Assembly (NCBI RefSeq): GCF_042649045.1
Contig: NZ_JBHSEF010000008.1
Coordinates: forward strand, 117,150 to 181,149
DNA: 64,000 nucleotides
Direction: 5' to 3'
Origin: Chryseomicrobium palamuruense
Lineage (GTDB): Bacteria; Bacillota; Bacilli; Bacillales_A; Planococcaceae
The position numbers were made by a program, and so were the translations under genes. Shown in pieces: positions 1 to 7,714 of the stretch (position 1 is the stretch's first letter; each line of letters opens with the position of its first letter). Below the pieces are notes generated by a model that saw nothing but the letters and a program-made list of their open reading frames with translations, did not search any database and was not told the DNA's origin.

Positions 1-344
1 TCATTGAACGACATGTTTCTCCCGATGGGAAATTTGCGAAAACGGAATATCGAGTGAAGATGAGGTTATCTGGTGATTTCCAAGCTACGCTTGTCGATAT
101 TAAACTTTGGACAGGAAGGACACATCAGATTCGAGTTCATATGGCATATATGGGCCACCCTTTACTTGGAGATGATTTGTACGGGGGGTCTATGAAGTGG
201 CTGAATAGACAAGCGTTGCATGCCTATTCATTGATGTTTCAACATCCCCTCACACTAGAAACTTGTCTGTTTACGAGCCCGTTTCCACCTGACATAGAAA
301 ACGTTGTGAAAGGAGGCTACTTCCATGGCAGAAGAGAAAATTGA
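1..344 (+). CDS. RluD-family 23S rRNA pseudouridine synthase, C-terminal part (partial)
   Basis: This is the 3' end of a gene that begins before the window; the frame is open from position 3 and ends at TGA 342-344. The residues include the RluA/RluD-family signature GRTHQIRVH followed by GHPLLGDDLYGG, which belongs to the C-terminal half of the catalytic domain. The catalytic aspartate lies upstream, outside the window. Family members convert uridines in 23S rRNA to pseudouridine. The stop codon overlaps the start of mgtE by 20 bases, so the two are probably co-transcribed and translationally coupled. Which of several paralogues this is cannot be decided from the fragment. Confidence 0.88.
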   Translation, partial: IERHVSPDGKFAKTEYRVKMRLSGDFQATLVDIKLWTGRTHQIRVHMAYMGHPLLGDDLYGGSMKWLNRQALHAYSLMFQHPLTLETCLFTSPFPPDIENVVKGGYFHGRREN

Positions 345-1689
345 ATTAGAACAGCGAGAAGAGCTTTTATTTCACTATCTAGAATCCCAGCAGATTGATG
401 CCTTCCGTGATAAATTCATGGAGCTTCATCCCTACGATCAGTCTGTCTTTTTTGATAAGGCGACTCCAGAACAGCGTAAGACCATTTTCACGTTTCTGTC
501 ACCTGAAGAAGTAGCTGATATTTTTGAAGCGAATAATTTTGATGATGAAGAGTATCAGGGACTTCTTGAGGAAATGGACCCGTCTTACGCAGCAGATATG
601 TTAGCTAACATGTACGCGGATAATGCAGTAGATGTCTTGAATGAATTAGACAAAGATCAAGTAGTCAGTTACTTAAGTATGATGGATGCGGAATCTGCTC
701 AGGAAATCAAAGACTTGCTTCATTACGAAGAGTACACGGCTGGCTCAATAATGACTACGGAATATGTTTCTATTCCACAAAGCTCGACGGTGCGCTCGGC
801 TATGACAATTTTAAGAAATGAAGCGCCTAAAGCGGAAACCATTTATTATCTCTTTGTAGTTGATGATGACCATTTCTTGACTGGCGTTATTTCGTTACGC
901 GATTTAATTATTGCAGAAGAAGATACATTAATTAAAGACATCATGAATGACCGAGTCGTCAGTGTTCTCGTATCAGAAGACCAAGAAGAAGTCGCACGCA
1001 TGATGAAAGACTATGACTTTTTAGCACTTCCCGTCGTAGATCATAGAAAGTATTTACTCGGAATCATTACAGTGGATGACATCATTGACGTGCTAGACGA
1101 AGAGGCATCTGACGATTACTCCAAGTTAGCTGCAGTCTCGGACATGGACACATTCGATAAAAGCCCATTCCAAGCTGCAAAAAAACGATTGCCATGGTTA
1201 TTGATCCTATTATTTCTCGGCATGTTTACAGCAAACATTATCGGTGTTTTCGAAGAGACGCTAGATCAAGTCGCTCTGCTCGCTGTCTTTATCCCGCTCA
1301 TTGCTGGGATGGCTGGAAATAGCGGAACGCAAGCGCTCGCGGTAGCGGTACGGGGAATTGCGACGGGTGATATTGAAGAAGAGTCCAAATTAAAACTGTT
1401 ATTCCGTGAAGCGGGAACAGGTCTAATCACTGGGGTGACCAGTGGAATACTAGTTGTCTTCTTAGTTTATTTTTGGAAAGGTGATTTCCTAATTGGACTT
1501 CTTGTCGGCGCTGCAATCTCGTCATCGATTATCGTAGCGACAATCGCTGGATCATTTATTCCGCTCCTTATTCATCGCATGAACATTGATCCTGCGGTCG
1601 CCTCAGGACCCTTTATCACAACCATCAATGACATCATCAGTATCTTAATTTATTTAGGCTTAGCAACCATGTTTATTTCAGGGCTATAG
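325..1689 (+). CDS. mgtE: Magnesium transporter MgtE
   Basis: The 454-residue product has the full MgtE layout. An acidic helical N domain (about 1-130) is followed by two CBS domains (about 138-260, starting at TAGSIMTTEY), a charged plug helix and a five-helix membrane domain from about residue 288. The pore signature GNSGTQ lies at 331-336. The family forms homodimeric Mg2+ channels whose cytosolic domains close the pore when Mg2+ is abundant. The start ATG has AAAGGAGG eight bases upstream. It follows rluD with overlap. Bacillus subtilis mgtE is preceded by an M-box; here there is no room for one, so control is probably by channel gating or from an upstream promoter. Confidence 0.96.
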   Translation: MAEEKIELEQREELLFHYLESQQIDAFRDKFMELHPYDQSVFFDKATPEQRKTIFTFLSPEEVADIFEANNFDDEEYQGLLEEMDPSYAADMLANMYADNAVDVLNELDKDQVVSYLSMMDAESAQEIKDLLHYEEYTAGSIMTTEYVSIPQSSTVRSAMTILRNEAPKAETIYYLFVVDDDHFLTGVISLRDLIIAEEDTLIKDIMNDRVVSVLVSEDQEEVARMMKDYDFLALPVVDHRKYLLGIITVDDIIDVLDEEASDDYSKLAAVSDMDTFDKSPFQAAKKRLPWLLILLFLGMFTANIIGVFEETLDQVALLAVFIPLIAGMAGNSGTQALAVAVRGIATGDIEEESKLKLLFREAGTGLITGVTSGILVVFLVYFWKGDFLIGLLVGAAISSSIIVATIAGSFIPLLIHRMNIDPAVASGPFITTINDIISILIYLGLATMFISGL

Positions 1690-1694
1690 GAAAA

Positions 1695-1718
1695 GGGCAC
1701 GCCACAATTGGCGTGCCC
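1695..1718. terminator. Bidirectional intrinsic terminator, mgtE / cotZ-like
   Basis: A perfect 10-bp stem (GGGCACGCCA at 1695-1704 with TGGCGTGCCC at 1709-1718) closes a 4-nt loop between two convergent genes. The T run on the plus strand is short (TGTTT). Confidence 0.75.
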
Positions 1719-1746
1719 TGTTTAGAAGCAATCATCTGCGCATGGA

Positions 1747-2265
1747 TTAATCACACACATCTAAGAAAACGTCTGCGATACAGTTGATTCCGCAGAAACA
1801 ACGAAGGTCAACCGTGATACACGTACCTGTCAGCTCAAAGTGACGTACTTTACACAATTTTCTTAAATTTAAGCCAGTACCGTATTCATTGAGTAAATCA
1901 ACTTCCTGTTTTTGGGTATTTAGTGGACGTAATACAGATAATGTGACGCAACAATCATCAACGAAATCATTGACACGGAAAAATACAGACACACAGTCAC
2001 AATCCGGACCATTTTCATCTAGGAATGTTGAGAAAAATGGCGTGCCGTCTTTAGTAAGCAATGTAAAAACCCGTGTATCGGCTTGATTTCGTGTAGGGCT
2101 CACTAATCCGCCAAGTGGTTCTGAGAAACATGTGAACCCACAAGGGTTGCAGTCGTTATTCGTAGCAGCATCTTGAATTCTCTTGATTTCTCGAACAACT
2201 TCACATACACAATTTCTGTGTCCTCCTCCGAAGGACTCGACATCTGAACAATTTGAACAACTCAT
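1747..2265 (-). CDS. Cysteine-rich spore coat/exosporium protein, CotZ/CotY/ExsY family
   Basis: The 172-residue protein opens MSCSNCSD and is rich in cysteine throughout. The family pattern is visible: a CVCEVVREIKRIQDAA segment, a central FTLLTKDGTPF segment and the C-terminal CITVDLRCFCGINCI block. In Bacillus these proteins form the crust or exosporium basal layer by disulfide cross-linking. The length is close to the family norm (about 150-165). The start ATG at 2263-2265 follows a strong GGAGGTG. A sequence matching the SigK -10 pattern CATANNNTA lies just upstream. It is divergent from the spoVA operon, consistent with late mother-cell expression beside forespore genes. CotY, CotZ and ExsY cannot be told apart here. 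Confidence 0.9.
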   Translation of the reverse strand: MSCSNCSDVESFGGGHRNCVCEVVREIKRIQDAATNNDCNPCGFTCFSEPLGGLVSPTRNQADTRVFTLLTKDGTPFFSTFLDENGPDCDCVSVFFRVNDFVDDCCVTLSVLRPLNTQKQEVDLLNEYGTGLNLRKLCKVRHFELTGTCITVDLRCFCGINCIADVFLDVCD

Positions 2266-2285
2266 ATTTTCACCTCCTCTACGCT

Positions 2286-2294
2286 TAAGATATG
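2286..2294 (-). promoter_or_regulatory. Possible SigK -10 element for the coat gene
   Basis: Read on the minus strand this is CATATCTTA, matching the SigK (and loosely SigE) -10 pattern CATANNNTA about 20 bases before the start codon. I do not see the expected AC at the -35 position, so support rests on one element plus the coat-gene context. Confidence 0.35.
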
Positions 2295-2343
2295 CATGTA
2301 TTTTTAATGCGACAGGGCACTTTTTAACGCAAAGAAATAATTA

Positions 2344-2374
2344 TGTTTATGAAATACTTCATCTATCCATACTG
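2344..2374 (+). promoter_or_regulatory. Possible SigG promoter for spoVAC-AD-AEb
   Basis: TGTTTA (2344-2349) and CATACTG (2368-2374) are 18 bases apart, resembling the forespore SigG pattern TGAATA-18-CATACTA. The leader would be short, because the ribosome binding site is at 2385-2390. SigG control of spoVA operons is established in B. subtilis; this placement is an inference. Confidence 0.3.
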
Positions 2375-2394
2375 ACGGGTAAAAGGGAGGTAGA

Positions 2395-2847
2395 ATGATG
2401 CAACGTTATCAGCAAGTAGTAGACCAAGTCATACCGAAACCACCCTATCTCAAAAATGTCATCAAGGCTTTTTTGGTAGGAGGAACGATTTGTTTGATAG
2501 GACAATGTATGCAATGGGGATATATGAAGTGGTTTGGCTTCACAGAAAAAGAAGCGGGAGATCCCGTTGTCGCCACATTAGTGTTTCTGTCGATGATTGC
2601 CACAGGTCTTGGCTACTATAAAAAACTCGGTCAATTTGGAGGAGCAGGTTCTGCCGTACCTGTAACTGGCTTCGGGAATGCCATGATTTCTGCTGCTATT
2701 GAACATCGAACAGAAGGATATGTATTAGGAACAGCAGCAAACATGTTCAAACTTGCCGGGTCGGTCATCGCTTTTGGGGTTTTGGCAGCATTTATCGTAG
2801 GGATTGTTAAAACGACACTGGTTACATTTGGGTGGATTGAATGGTAG
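2395..2847 (+). CDS. spoVAC: Stage V sporulation protein AC
   Basis: The 150-residue integral membrane protein matches SpoVAC across its length. Recognisable parts are the first membrane segment FLVGGTICLIGQ, the GQFGGAGSAVPVTGFGNAM block and a C-terminal hydrophobic helix. In B. subtilis SpoVAC is a mechanosensitive channel component of the inner spore membrane, moving dipicolinic acid (DPA) into the developing spore and out at germination. Two adjacent ATG codons (2395 and 2398) follow GGGAGG; either could be used. The gene overlaps spoVAD by 7 bases and leads a three-gene operon. Confidence 0.95.
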   Translation: MMQRYQQVVDQVIPKPPYLKNVIKAFLVGGTICLIGQCMQWGYMKWFGFTEKEAGDPVVATLVFLSMIATGLGYYKKLGQFGGAGSAVPVTGFGNAMISAAIEHRTEGYVLGTAANMFKLAGSVIAFGVLAAFIVGIVKTTLVTFGWIEW

Positions 2848-3821
2848 AAACCTTATATTTTCCTAAGATGATGGGAGTGCTCGCCGCATCTGTCACGGCA
2901 GGTCCAATGGAAAAGAATAGTGCATTTGCTTCTTATTTTGATGAATTTTTACATGAAGAAAATAATAAAAAGTTTTCGTATGAAGATCTTCATCAAGTTT
3001 TATTTGATAAATCACGACATCGAGCTCTTGAAAAAGCTGAATTGCAAGCGAATGAAATTGCCTATGCGGTCGGAGGGGATCTCATTAATCAAATGACGCC
3101 AACGACATTTTCAGCAGCAGGTCATGGTATACCGATGTATCCTTTGTTTTCAGCGTGCGCGACAAGCGTACAAGCTTCTATTCAAGCAGCTATTTTTGGT
3201 CAACTTACCCAATCTCCTATCTTGATGACAACAGGAAGCTTCCATGCAGCTGTCGAACGCCAATTTCGCTATCCAATTGAATATGGGTCTCAAAAACCAG
3301 ATACAGCCCAGTGGACAGTGACGGCAGGAGTTTCTGCCATCTGGGGGAGAGTTGAAAAGGGTCCTTATCTTTCCCATGCGACAATCGGCAAAGTAATGGA
3401 TGCCAATCAATCGAATCCTTATGACATGGGTTCTGCAATGGCTCCTGCTGCCATTGATACGATAGAGCGGCACCTTAAAGGAATGAACGCCGAACTCTCA
3501 GATTACGATGCCATTATTACTGGTGATCTTGGGAAATACGGTTTAGAGATTGTAAAGACTCTTCTTTCAGATCAAGAAGGCGTGATACGAGATGCAGGGG
3601 CGTTGTTTTACGGAAAAGAAACATTTTGTAATGCTGGGGGAAGTGGAGCGGGGTGCAGTGCAGCTGTTTACTTTACCCATGTACTCGACAATATGCAGAA
3701 GGAAAAATGGAAGCGAGTATTACTTGTTGCAACAGGCGCATTATTGTCTCCACTTACTTTTCAACAAGGCAAAACAATTCCGTCAATCGCACATGCGATG
3801 GAATGGAGAGTGAAACCATGA
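2841..3821 (+). CDS. spoVAD: Stage V sporulation protein AD
   Basis: The 326-residue protein has the thiolase-like fold pattern of SpoVAD: FSACATSVQASIQ around Cys106, FRYPIEYGSQKP, DMGSAMAPAA, CNAGGSGAGCSA and VLLVATGALLSP near the end. SpoVAD binds dipicolinic acid and is needed for its uptake into the forespore. The N terminus differs from B. subtilis and begins MVETLYFPKM with no better start upstream. The length is about 12 residues below the usual 338. Overlaps on both sides (7 bases with spoVAC, 4 with spoVAEb) indicate translational coupling. Confidence 0.95.
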   Translation: MVETLYFPKMMGVLAASVTAGPMEKNSAFASYFDEFLHEENNKKFSYEDLHQVLFDKSRHRALEKAELQANEIAYAVGGDLINQMTPTTFSAAGHGIPMYPLFSACATSVQASIQAAIFGQLTQSPILMTTGSFHAAVERQFRYPIEYGSQKPDTAQWTVTAGVSAIWGRVEKGPYLSHATIGKVMDANQSNPYDMGSAMAPAAIDTIERHLKGMNAELSDYDAIITGDLGKYGLEIVKTLLSDQEGVIRDAGALFYGKETFCNAGGSGAGCSAAVYFTHVLDNMQKEKWKRVLLVATGALLSPLTFQQGKTIPSIAHAMEWRVKP

Positions 3822-4180
3822 CATTTTTATGGGCATTTTTAATTGGAGGAGCAATCTGTGTCATTGGACAACTGTTATTAGACGTTGGTAAAATGACTCC
3901 GGCACATATGTTAACGACATTAGTTGTGTCTGGTGCGATTCTAGATGGCCTTGGCCTCTATGAACCGCTGATTGATTTCGCTGGAGCTGGTGCAACTGTT
4001 CCTATTACGTCTTTTGGCAACGCACTTGTTCATGGTGTTTTAACAGAAGCAAAGGAAAATGGCTATATTGGTGTTTTGACAGGCATGTTTCAAGTCACGA
4101 GTGCAGGGATTAGTTCCGCAATTCTTTTCGGTATGATAGGAGCCATTATCTTTAAAAACCGTCCAGTCCACTATGATTGA
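3818..4180 (+). CDS. spoVAEb: Stage V sporulation protein AEb
   Basis: The 120-residue membrane protein carries the SpoVAEb pattern: FLIGGAICVIGQLL at the start, DFAGAGATVPITSFGNALVHG in the middle and a C-terminal glycine-rich helix. It is part of the DPA channel complex with SpoVAC and SpoVAD. The frame is open further upstream, but I chose ATG 3818 because it overlaps the spoVAD stop as ATGA, has GGAGAG eight bases before it and gives the usual family length. It closes the operon; spoVAA, AB, AEa and AF are not nearby. Confidence 0.93.
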   Translation: MTFLWAFLIGGAICVIGQLLLDVGKMTPAHMLTTLVVSGAILDGLGLYEPLIDFAGAGATVPITSFGNALVHGVLTEAKENGYIGVLTGMFQVTSAGISSAILFGMIGAIIFKNRPVHYD

Positions 4181-4185
4181 CCTAG

Positions 4186-4212
4186 ACGCTCTCTCTTCTC
4201 GTACATAAGATA
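4186..4212 (+). promoter_or_regulatory. Possible SigK promoter for spoVIF
   Basis: An AC at 4186-4187 lies 16 bases before CATAAGATA (4204-4212), fitting the SigK consensus AC-16-CATANNNTA just before the spoVIF ribosome binding site. B. subtilis spoVIF is a late mother-cell gene, which agrees. Confidence 0.45.
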
Positions 4213-4229
4213 CAGAAGAGGAGGAGAAT

Positions 4230-4478
4230 ATGAATTCAAAACTTTGGCGTATGATTGAGTCGCGAACTGGCTTGACTATGGATCAGATTATTGAGGTTGT
4301 TCATTCGGTGTCAGCAGCTGATTTTACGAACGAACGACATGTCCGGAAAGTTATTCGTAAAGTGGGCAGATTGACAGGCAAACCAATTTCTCAAAAAGTA
4401 GAAGATGAATTAACACAGTCCATCCTGAAGTCCGGAAATGGACTCACCATGGAACATATTGAAAAAATGCTCAATTAA
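4230..4478 (+). CDS. spoVIF: Stage VI sporulation protein F (SpoVIF/YjcC family)
   Basis: The 82-residue soluble protein contains a segment typical of SpoVIF: VVHSVSAADFTNERHVRKVI, then GRLTGKPISQKVEDELTQSI and a terminal HIEKML. In B. subtilis SpoVIF (YjcC) helps coat proteins assemble in the mother cell. Context supports the call: in B. subtilis yjcC is close to yjcF-yjcG-yjcH, and the three homologues lie immediately downstream here on the opposite strand. The start has GAGGAGGAG five bases upstream. Function rests on family recognition plus synteny. Confidence 0.75.
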   Translation: MNSKLWRMIESRTGLTMDQIIEVVHSVSAADFTNERHVRKVIRKVGRLTGKPISQKVEDELTQSILKSGNGLTMEHIEKMLN

Positions 4479-4481
4479 AAA

Positions 4482-4518
4482 AAGACGGATCGCTTCTTTT
4501 ATGGGAGCGATTCGTCTT
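4482..4518. terminator. Bidirectional terminator, spoVIF / yjcF
   Basis: A 13-bp stem (AAGACGGATCGCT at 4482-4494 with AGCGATTCGTCTT at 4506-4518, one G-U pair) has A and T runs on either side, serving the two convergent units. Confidence 0.85.
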
Positions 4519-4522
4519 TTTA

Positions 4523-4951
4523 TTAAAGTTCTTTATTCATAACGCGGTGCGGAATGCCAGCGTCCATAAACTCAGGTGACGTGATGGTATATCCACGCTT
4601 TTCATAAAATGGAATGGCATTACTTTGTGAGTTGAGACGGACACTTGCATAGTCTTGCTGTTTCGCTATACGTTCGATTTCATTCATCAATAGATTACCA
4701 AGATGACGTCCCCTGAAGTCAGGTAGTATACAAATTCGTTCCACTTTTGCTACATGATCTGCATACTTCCGGAACCGCCCCGCCCCTATTGGATGGTCTT
4801 CTTCATAAACGACAAAGTGTACGGCGTCTTCTTCAAATTCATCAAGTTCCAGATGCGGGGGAACCCCTTGCTCGAAGGTAAAGACTCTACGTCGTATGGC
4901 GAGCGCATCCTGATATTCCTGTTCAGTAGAGACTTGCTTTGCTTGTATCAT
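4523..4951 (-). CDS. GNAT-family N-acetyltransferase, YjcF-like
   Basis: The 142-residue protein is a single GNAT domain: RRRVFTFEQGVP near the N terminus, HFVVYEEDHPIGAGRFR (strand 2-3), the acetyl-CoA loop VERICILPDFRGRHLGNLLM and the C-terminal YEKRGYTITSPEFMDAGIPH, which closely resembles B. subtilis YjcF. The substrate is unknown. I chose the ATG at 4949-4951, beginning MIQAKQVST, because the longer reading would run back into yjcG. The yjcG stop is one base upstream, so the two genes are probably coupled. It is the last gene of the yjcH-yjcG-yjcF operon. Confidence 0.85.
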   Translation of the reverse strand: MIQAKQVSTEQEYQDALAIRRRVFTFEQGVPPHLELDEFEEDAVHFVVYEEDHPIGAGRFRKYADHVAKVERICILPDFRGRHLGNLLMNEIERIAKQQDYASVRLNSQSNAIPFYEKRGYTITSPEFMDAGIPHRVMNKEL

Positions 4952-4952
4952 T

Positions 4953-5465
4953 TTATTTTCCAGAAAGACGGAAAGTTTCATGGACAGTCCATGAGCCATC
5001 TTCTAATTGGTAGAGTAAATGGATGCGATCAATGATTTCTTCAAAAGAAGCACCAATCATTTTTAATTGTGGATAAATGTCGTCATGTTCACTCGAAGTT
5101 AATTTTTGGGCAATCGTAATGTGTGGAACAAAGGCATATTGCTCGGAATCTTTATAGTCAACGTCTGCTAATTTCTTATGCAAGGATAACAATTCATTTG
5201 TTGCTTCCACTTTGAAATAAATGGCATTTGTTACAGGTGCAAACGAACTGATTCCTGTAGTTTTAAGAGTAAAAGGCTTTTGAGATGAAGCGACATCTGC
5301 TACTTTCGCAGCGATGGTCTTAATTTCTTGATCATCAGCTTCGAACACACCTTTCAACGTCATATGTGGTGTGATGAGCGCATAATGTGGATCATAGCGT
5401 TTGCGATACGAGTTCGCAAAATCTTGAACAGTTTTTGATGGAAATGCAACAATACCAAACTTCAT
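4953..5465 (-). CDS. 2H phosphoesterase family protein YjcG
   Basis: The 170-residue protein has the two HxT motifs that define 2H phosphoesterases (2'-5' RNA ligase-like): PHMTL with His34 and Thr36, and PHITI with His115 and Thr117. It resembles B. subtilis YjcG along its length, including YRKRYDP and HLLYQLEDGSWTV. Relatives hydrolyse cyclic phosphates or 2'-5' linkages; the real substrate is not known. I start at MKFGIV (ATG 5463-5465), with GGAGGG seven bases upstream. An ATG five codons earlier is part of that ribosome binding site. It lies between yjcH (52-base gap) and yjcF. Confidence 0.88.
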   Translation of the reverse strand: MKFGIVAFPSKTVQDFANSYRKRYDPHYALITPHMTLKGVFEADDQEIKTIAAKVADVASSQKPFTLKTTGISSFAPVTNAIYFKVEATNELLSLHKKLADVDYKDSEQYAFVPHITIAQKLTSSEHDDIYPQLKMIGASFEEIIDRIHLLYQLEDGSWTVHETFRLSGK

Positions 5466-5517
5466 GTCAAATCCCTCCATATCTTTTCTTTCTTTTCTTA
5501 GTATACCAAAAATACAG

Positions 5518-6237
5518 TTATTTCGTGTAATTATCGTGTAAAGCCCGCGTCATATCTTTTTGCCAAGTTTTCCATGTATGGTTACCATCTACTTCGAGGT
5601 AGGTGTACTGAAATCCTTTTTCTTGAAACACCAAAGACAATTCACGATTTTCTTCCAAGAAGTTTTTGTTCACCCCATCACCTGTTGGAACGTCCGTTTC
5701 TGCTAGACCGATGACATGATCTACACTAAATGAATGCGCTGGAACTTTTTTAACGGCTTCCATCACTTTTAAATTGACATAAGGTGAATGTAAGATTACT
5801 TTTCCAAAGGTATGAGGGTAACGGCTAGCTGTCATCAAAGAAATGGTCCCTGCCAACGAATCTCCAATTAATCCTCGGCCCATCCCAATTTGATACGTAG
5901 GAAACTCGGCGTCTAAATAAGGAACGAGTTCTTGAGCTAAAAAACGCATATACGCATCAAACTTCGTTCCTTCTGGATGGTACTTTGAACGACGATCTTT
6001 GACGTTTTCATAAGGGACCCCGACAATAATTACGTTTTCAATTTTTTCTTCATCAAGCAACTCATCTGCGACACGTGATAGTCGTCCTAATTGGAAGTAA
6101 TCTCTTCCGTCGGAAGCAATGAGCAATGAGTATTTATACAAAGGAGAAAAAGTAGCTGGCAAGTATATGAGGAGCGTAATTTCTTCATCGAGTGCTGTAC
6201 TATAAAATTTGCGTTCTTCTATTTTCCCACGGATCAT
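5518..6237 (-). CDS. Esterase of the Fes/esterase D type, YjcH-like
   Basis: The 239-residue product is an alpha/beta hydrolase. The nucleophile motif is GLIGDSLAGT (G-D-S-L-A-G), the histidine is probably in DGNHTWKTWQ, and an aspartate follows a predicted strand. LLIYLPATFSPLYKYSLLIA near the N terminus closely resembles B. subtilis YjcH, grouped with enterochelin esterase-like proteins. I start at MIRGKIEERK (ATG 6235-6237) because GAGGTG lies at the correct distance upstream; an ATG ten codons earlier would bury that site. It is the first gene of the yjcH-yjcG-yjcF operon, divergent from the PgpA-family gene. The substrate is unknown; no siderophore genes are close. Confidence 0.82.
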   Translation of the reverse strand: MIRGKIEERKFYSTALDEEITLLIYLPATFSPLYKYSLLIASDGRDYFQLGRLSRVADELLDEEKIENVIIVGVPYENVKDRRSKYHPEGTKFDAYMRFLAQELVPYLDAEFPTYQIGMGRGLIGDSLAGTISLMTASRYPHTFGKVILHSPYVNLKVMEAVKKVPAHSFSVDHVIGLAETDVPTGDGVNKNFLEENRELSLVFQEKGFQYTYLEVDGNHTWKTWQKDMTRALHDNYTK

Positions 6238-6323
6238 GCAGTTCACCTCAATCGTAGTAGTATTCAAATTGTATCAAATCATCTACAATTAGACTAATGC
6301 AGAAAAGTCAGGAGGAATCATTT

Positions 6324-6914
6324 ATGGATTCAAATACAACAAAAAGTCGTGTCCACTCCGATACGGTGTACCAAGCAACAAAAAGTGCGTTAGAGCGAAG
6401 AGGCGTTACGCTTGAAGATATAGCTAGTATTGTTTATGAAATGCAAGTTCCCTATAACGATGGACTGACTATGGAACACTGTGAAGAGTCCGTGAAATCG
6501 GTCTTGAAAAAACGTGAAATGCAACATGCGATTCTGGTTGGAATTGAACTCGATGAGCTGGCTGAGAAGAAAAAGTTATCAGAACCACTCCAATCAATTG
6601 TCGAAAGTGATGAAGGATTATTCGGTGTAGATGAGACCATTGCTTTAGGTTCAGTCTTCACATATGGAAGTATCGCAGTGACGACTTTTGGCCACTTAGA
6701 CAAAAATAAAATTGGCATCATCTCGAAACTGGATACAAAAGCAGGGGAACAGGTTCATACATTCTTAGATGACTTGGCAGCTAGCATTGCAGCTAGTGCT
6801 GCATCGCGTATCGCTCACCGTACAAGAGACTTAGAGGAGCAAAATGAAACGTTTCACGATATCTCTCCAGAAGAGACAGCACCAGAAACCAATGTGGAAG
6901 GCGCAACTACTTAA
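6324..6914 (+). CDS. Phosphatidylglycerophosphatase A family protein (YutG-like)
   Basis: The 196-residue protein matches the PgpA-like domain of B. subtilis YutG: RRGVTLEDIASIVYEMQVPY, HAILVGIELDELAE, DEGLFGVDETIALGSVF, YGSIAVTTFGHLDK and a VHTFLDDLAASIAASAASRI block. Unlike Gram-negative PgpA it has few strongly hydrophobic helices. A role in phospholipid synthesis is therefore family inference only. The C terminus is acidic and low in complexity. The start ATG 6324 follows AGGAGG; an in-frame ATG at 6297 lacks a ribosome binding site. It stands alone between divergent yjcH and its own terminator. Confidence 0.82.
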   Translation: MDSNTTKSRVHSDTVYQATKSALERRGVTLEDIASIVYEMQVPYNDGLTMEHCEESVKSVLKKREMQHAILVGIELDELAEKKKLSEPLQSIVESDEGLFGVDETIALGSVFTYGSIAVTTFGHLDKNKIGIISKLDTKAGEQVHTFLDDLAASIAASAASRIAHRTRDLEEQNETFHDISPEETAPETNVEGATT

Positions 6915-6940
6915 AAAAACCTCCGGCTGGAGGTTTTTTA
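6913..6940. terminator. Bidirectional terminator, PgpA-family gene / nuclease gene
   Basis: ACCTCC (6919-6924) and GGAGGT (6929-6934) form the GC core around a GGCT loop, with a run of six A on one side and six T on the other. Confidence 0.88.
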
Positions 6941-7627
6941 TTGTCCTGATTTCCGGAAGCCCGCATCTCGGGCCTGTCTTTCAGAGCAAAACCATTCTTC
7001 TGGATTCGTCTGACTGTAGTATCGACCTTCGGGAACATGATAAATTTTTTCACCTTGTCTATTAATATTTCCTTTGATAGTACATTCTGGATTATCACTC
7101 TCTTGCAAATCATAGCTGGCCGCATCAAACCCTCGATCTGTTACATAATAGTCGTAAGCCCAGACACCCAACTGTTGACCTTTCGCTAATTTTTGCGCTT
7201 CTTCTAATTCATCTAAATAGCGTGTATTTGGTGGATAGACATATGCTACTCTTGCCACCCCAGCAGCCACCAGTTGATCCTGTACTCGTTCACCATCCGC
7301 ATAAACATAAGCAAGGAGTCGTCCGTAATCATCGTATCGTTCTCCAATGTCAAACTCGATAGATACGGATGCATTCTTCAATAACTCCTCATTTAAAGCC
7401 TTTGCTTCTTCTCCAAAAGGTTGTTTCCCTAGACGAGGGTGATTCGTTTCGGGCGTATCAATTAAGAGATAACGTACAAGTTTATTATCACCTTGCCATT
7501 TGATGCGAATCGTATCCCCGTCTACGACCTCTACGATTTCTACTTCTTCGGAAGAAGTGGAGGTCTCAAATAGTTGGCACCCTGAAAGTAGGGCGACAAT
7601 TACAAGCAATCCTATCCATGTTTTCAT
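6938..7627 (-). CDS. Thermonuclease (SNase) family lipoprotein
   Basis: The 229-residue product begins with a lipoprotein signal ending LLSGC (Cys17), so it should be anchored outside the membrane. The staphylococcal nuclease domain (about 28-150) keeps the catalytic set: an Arg in VRYLLIDTPET, a Glu in FGEEAKALNE and an Arg in YGRLLAYVYADG, with Ca2+-binding Asp in VDGDTI. A C-terminal cysteine-containing domain (CTIKGN to EEWFCSERQA) is the type often appended to these nucleases. It probably degrades extracellular DNA or RNA. I start at ATG 7625-7627 (MKTWIGLL), seven bases after AGGTG. Confidence 0.9.
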   Translation of the reverse strand: MKTWIGLLVIVALLSGCQLFETSTSSEEVEIVEVVDGDTIRIKWQGDNKLVRYLLIDTPETNHPRLGKQPFGEEAKALNEELLKNASVSIEFDIGERYDDYGRLLAYVYADGERVQDQLVAAGVARVAYVYPPNTRYLDELEEAQKLAKGQQLGVWAYDYYVTDRGFDAASYDLQESDNPECTIKGNINRQGEKIYHVPEGRYYSQTNPEEWFCSERQARDAGFRKSGQ

Positions 7628-7670
7628 TTTCATCACCTGCTCTAGCATAGCACACACTACTATCTACATG

Positions 7671-7694
7671 AAAAAAGACACTACGAGAGTGTCT
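7671..7694 (-). terminator. Terminator of the 47-residue ORF
   Basis: Read on the minus strand, AGACACT-CTCGT-AGTGTCT is a 7-bp perfect stem followed by six T. It lies 21 bases after the stop of the small gene and before the nuclease gene. Confidence 0.8.
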
Positions 7695-7714
7695 AGATAG
7701 TTATTTTACAATTA

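Noticed and set aside
281..324. M-box riboswitch for mgtE
   Set aside because: mgtE overlaps the preceding gene, leaving no room for a leader RNA.
3150..3473. Minus-strand frame inside spoVAD
   Set aside because: It is an antisense shadow of a conserved gene, without ribosome binding site or recognisable protein.
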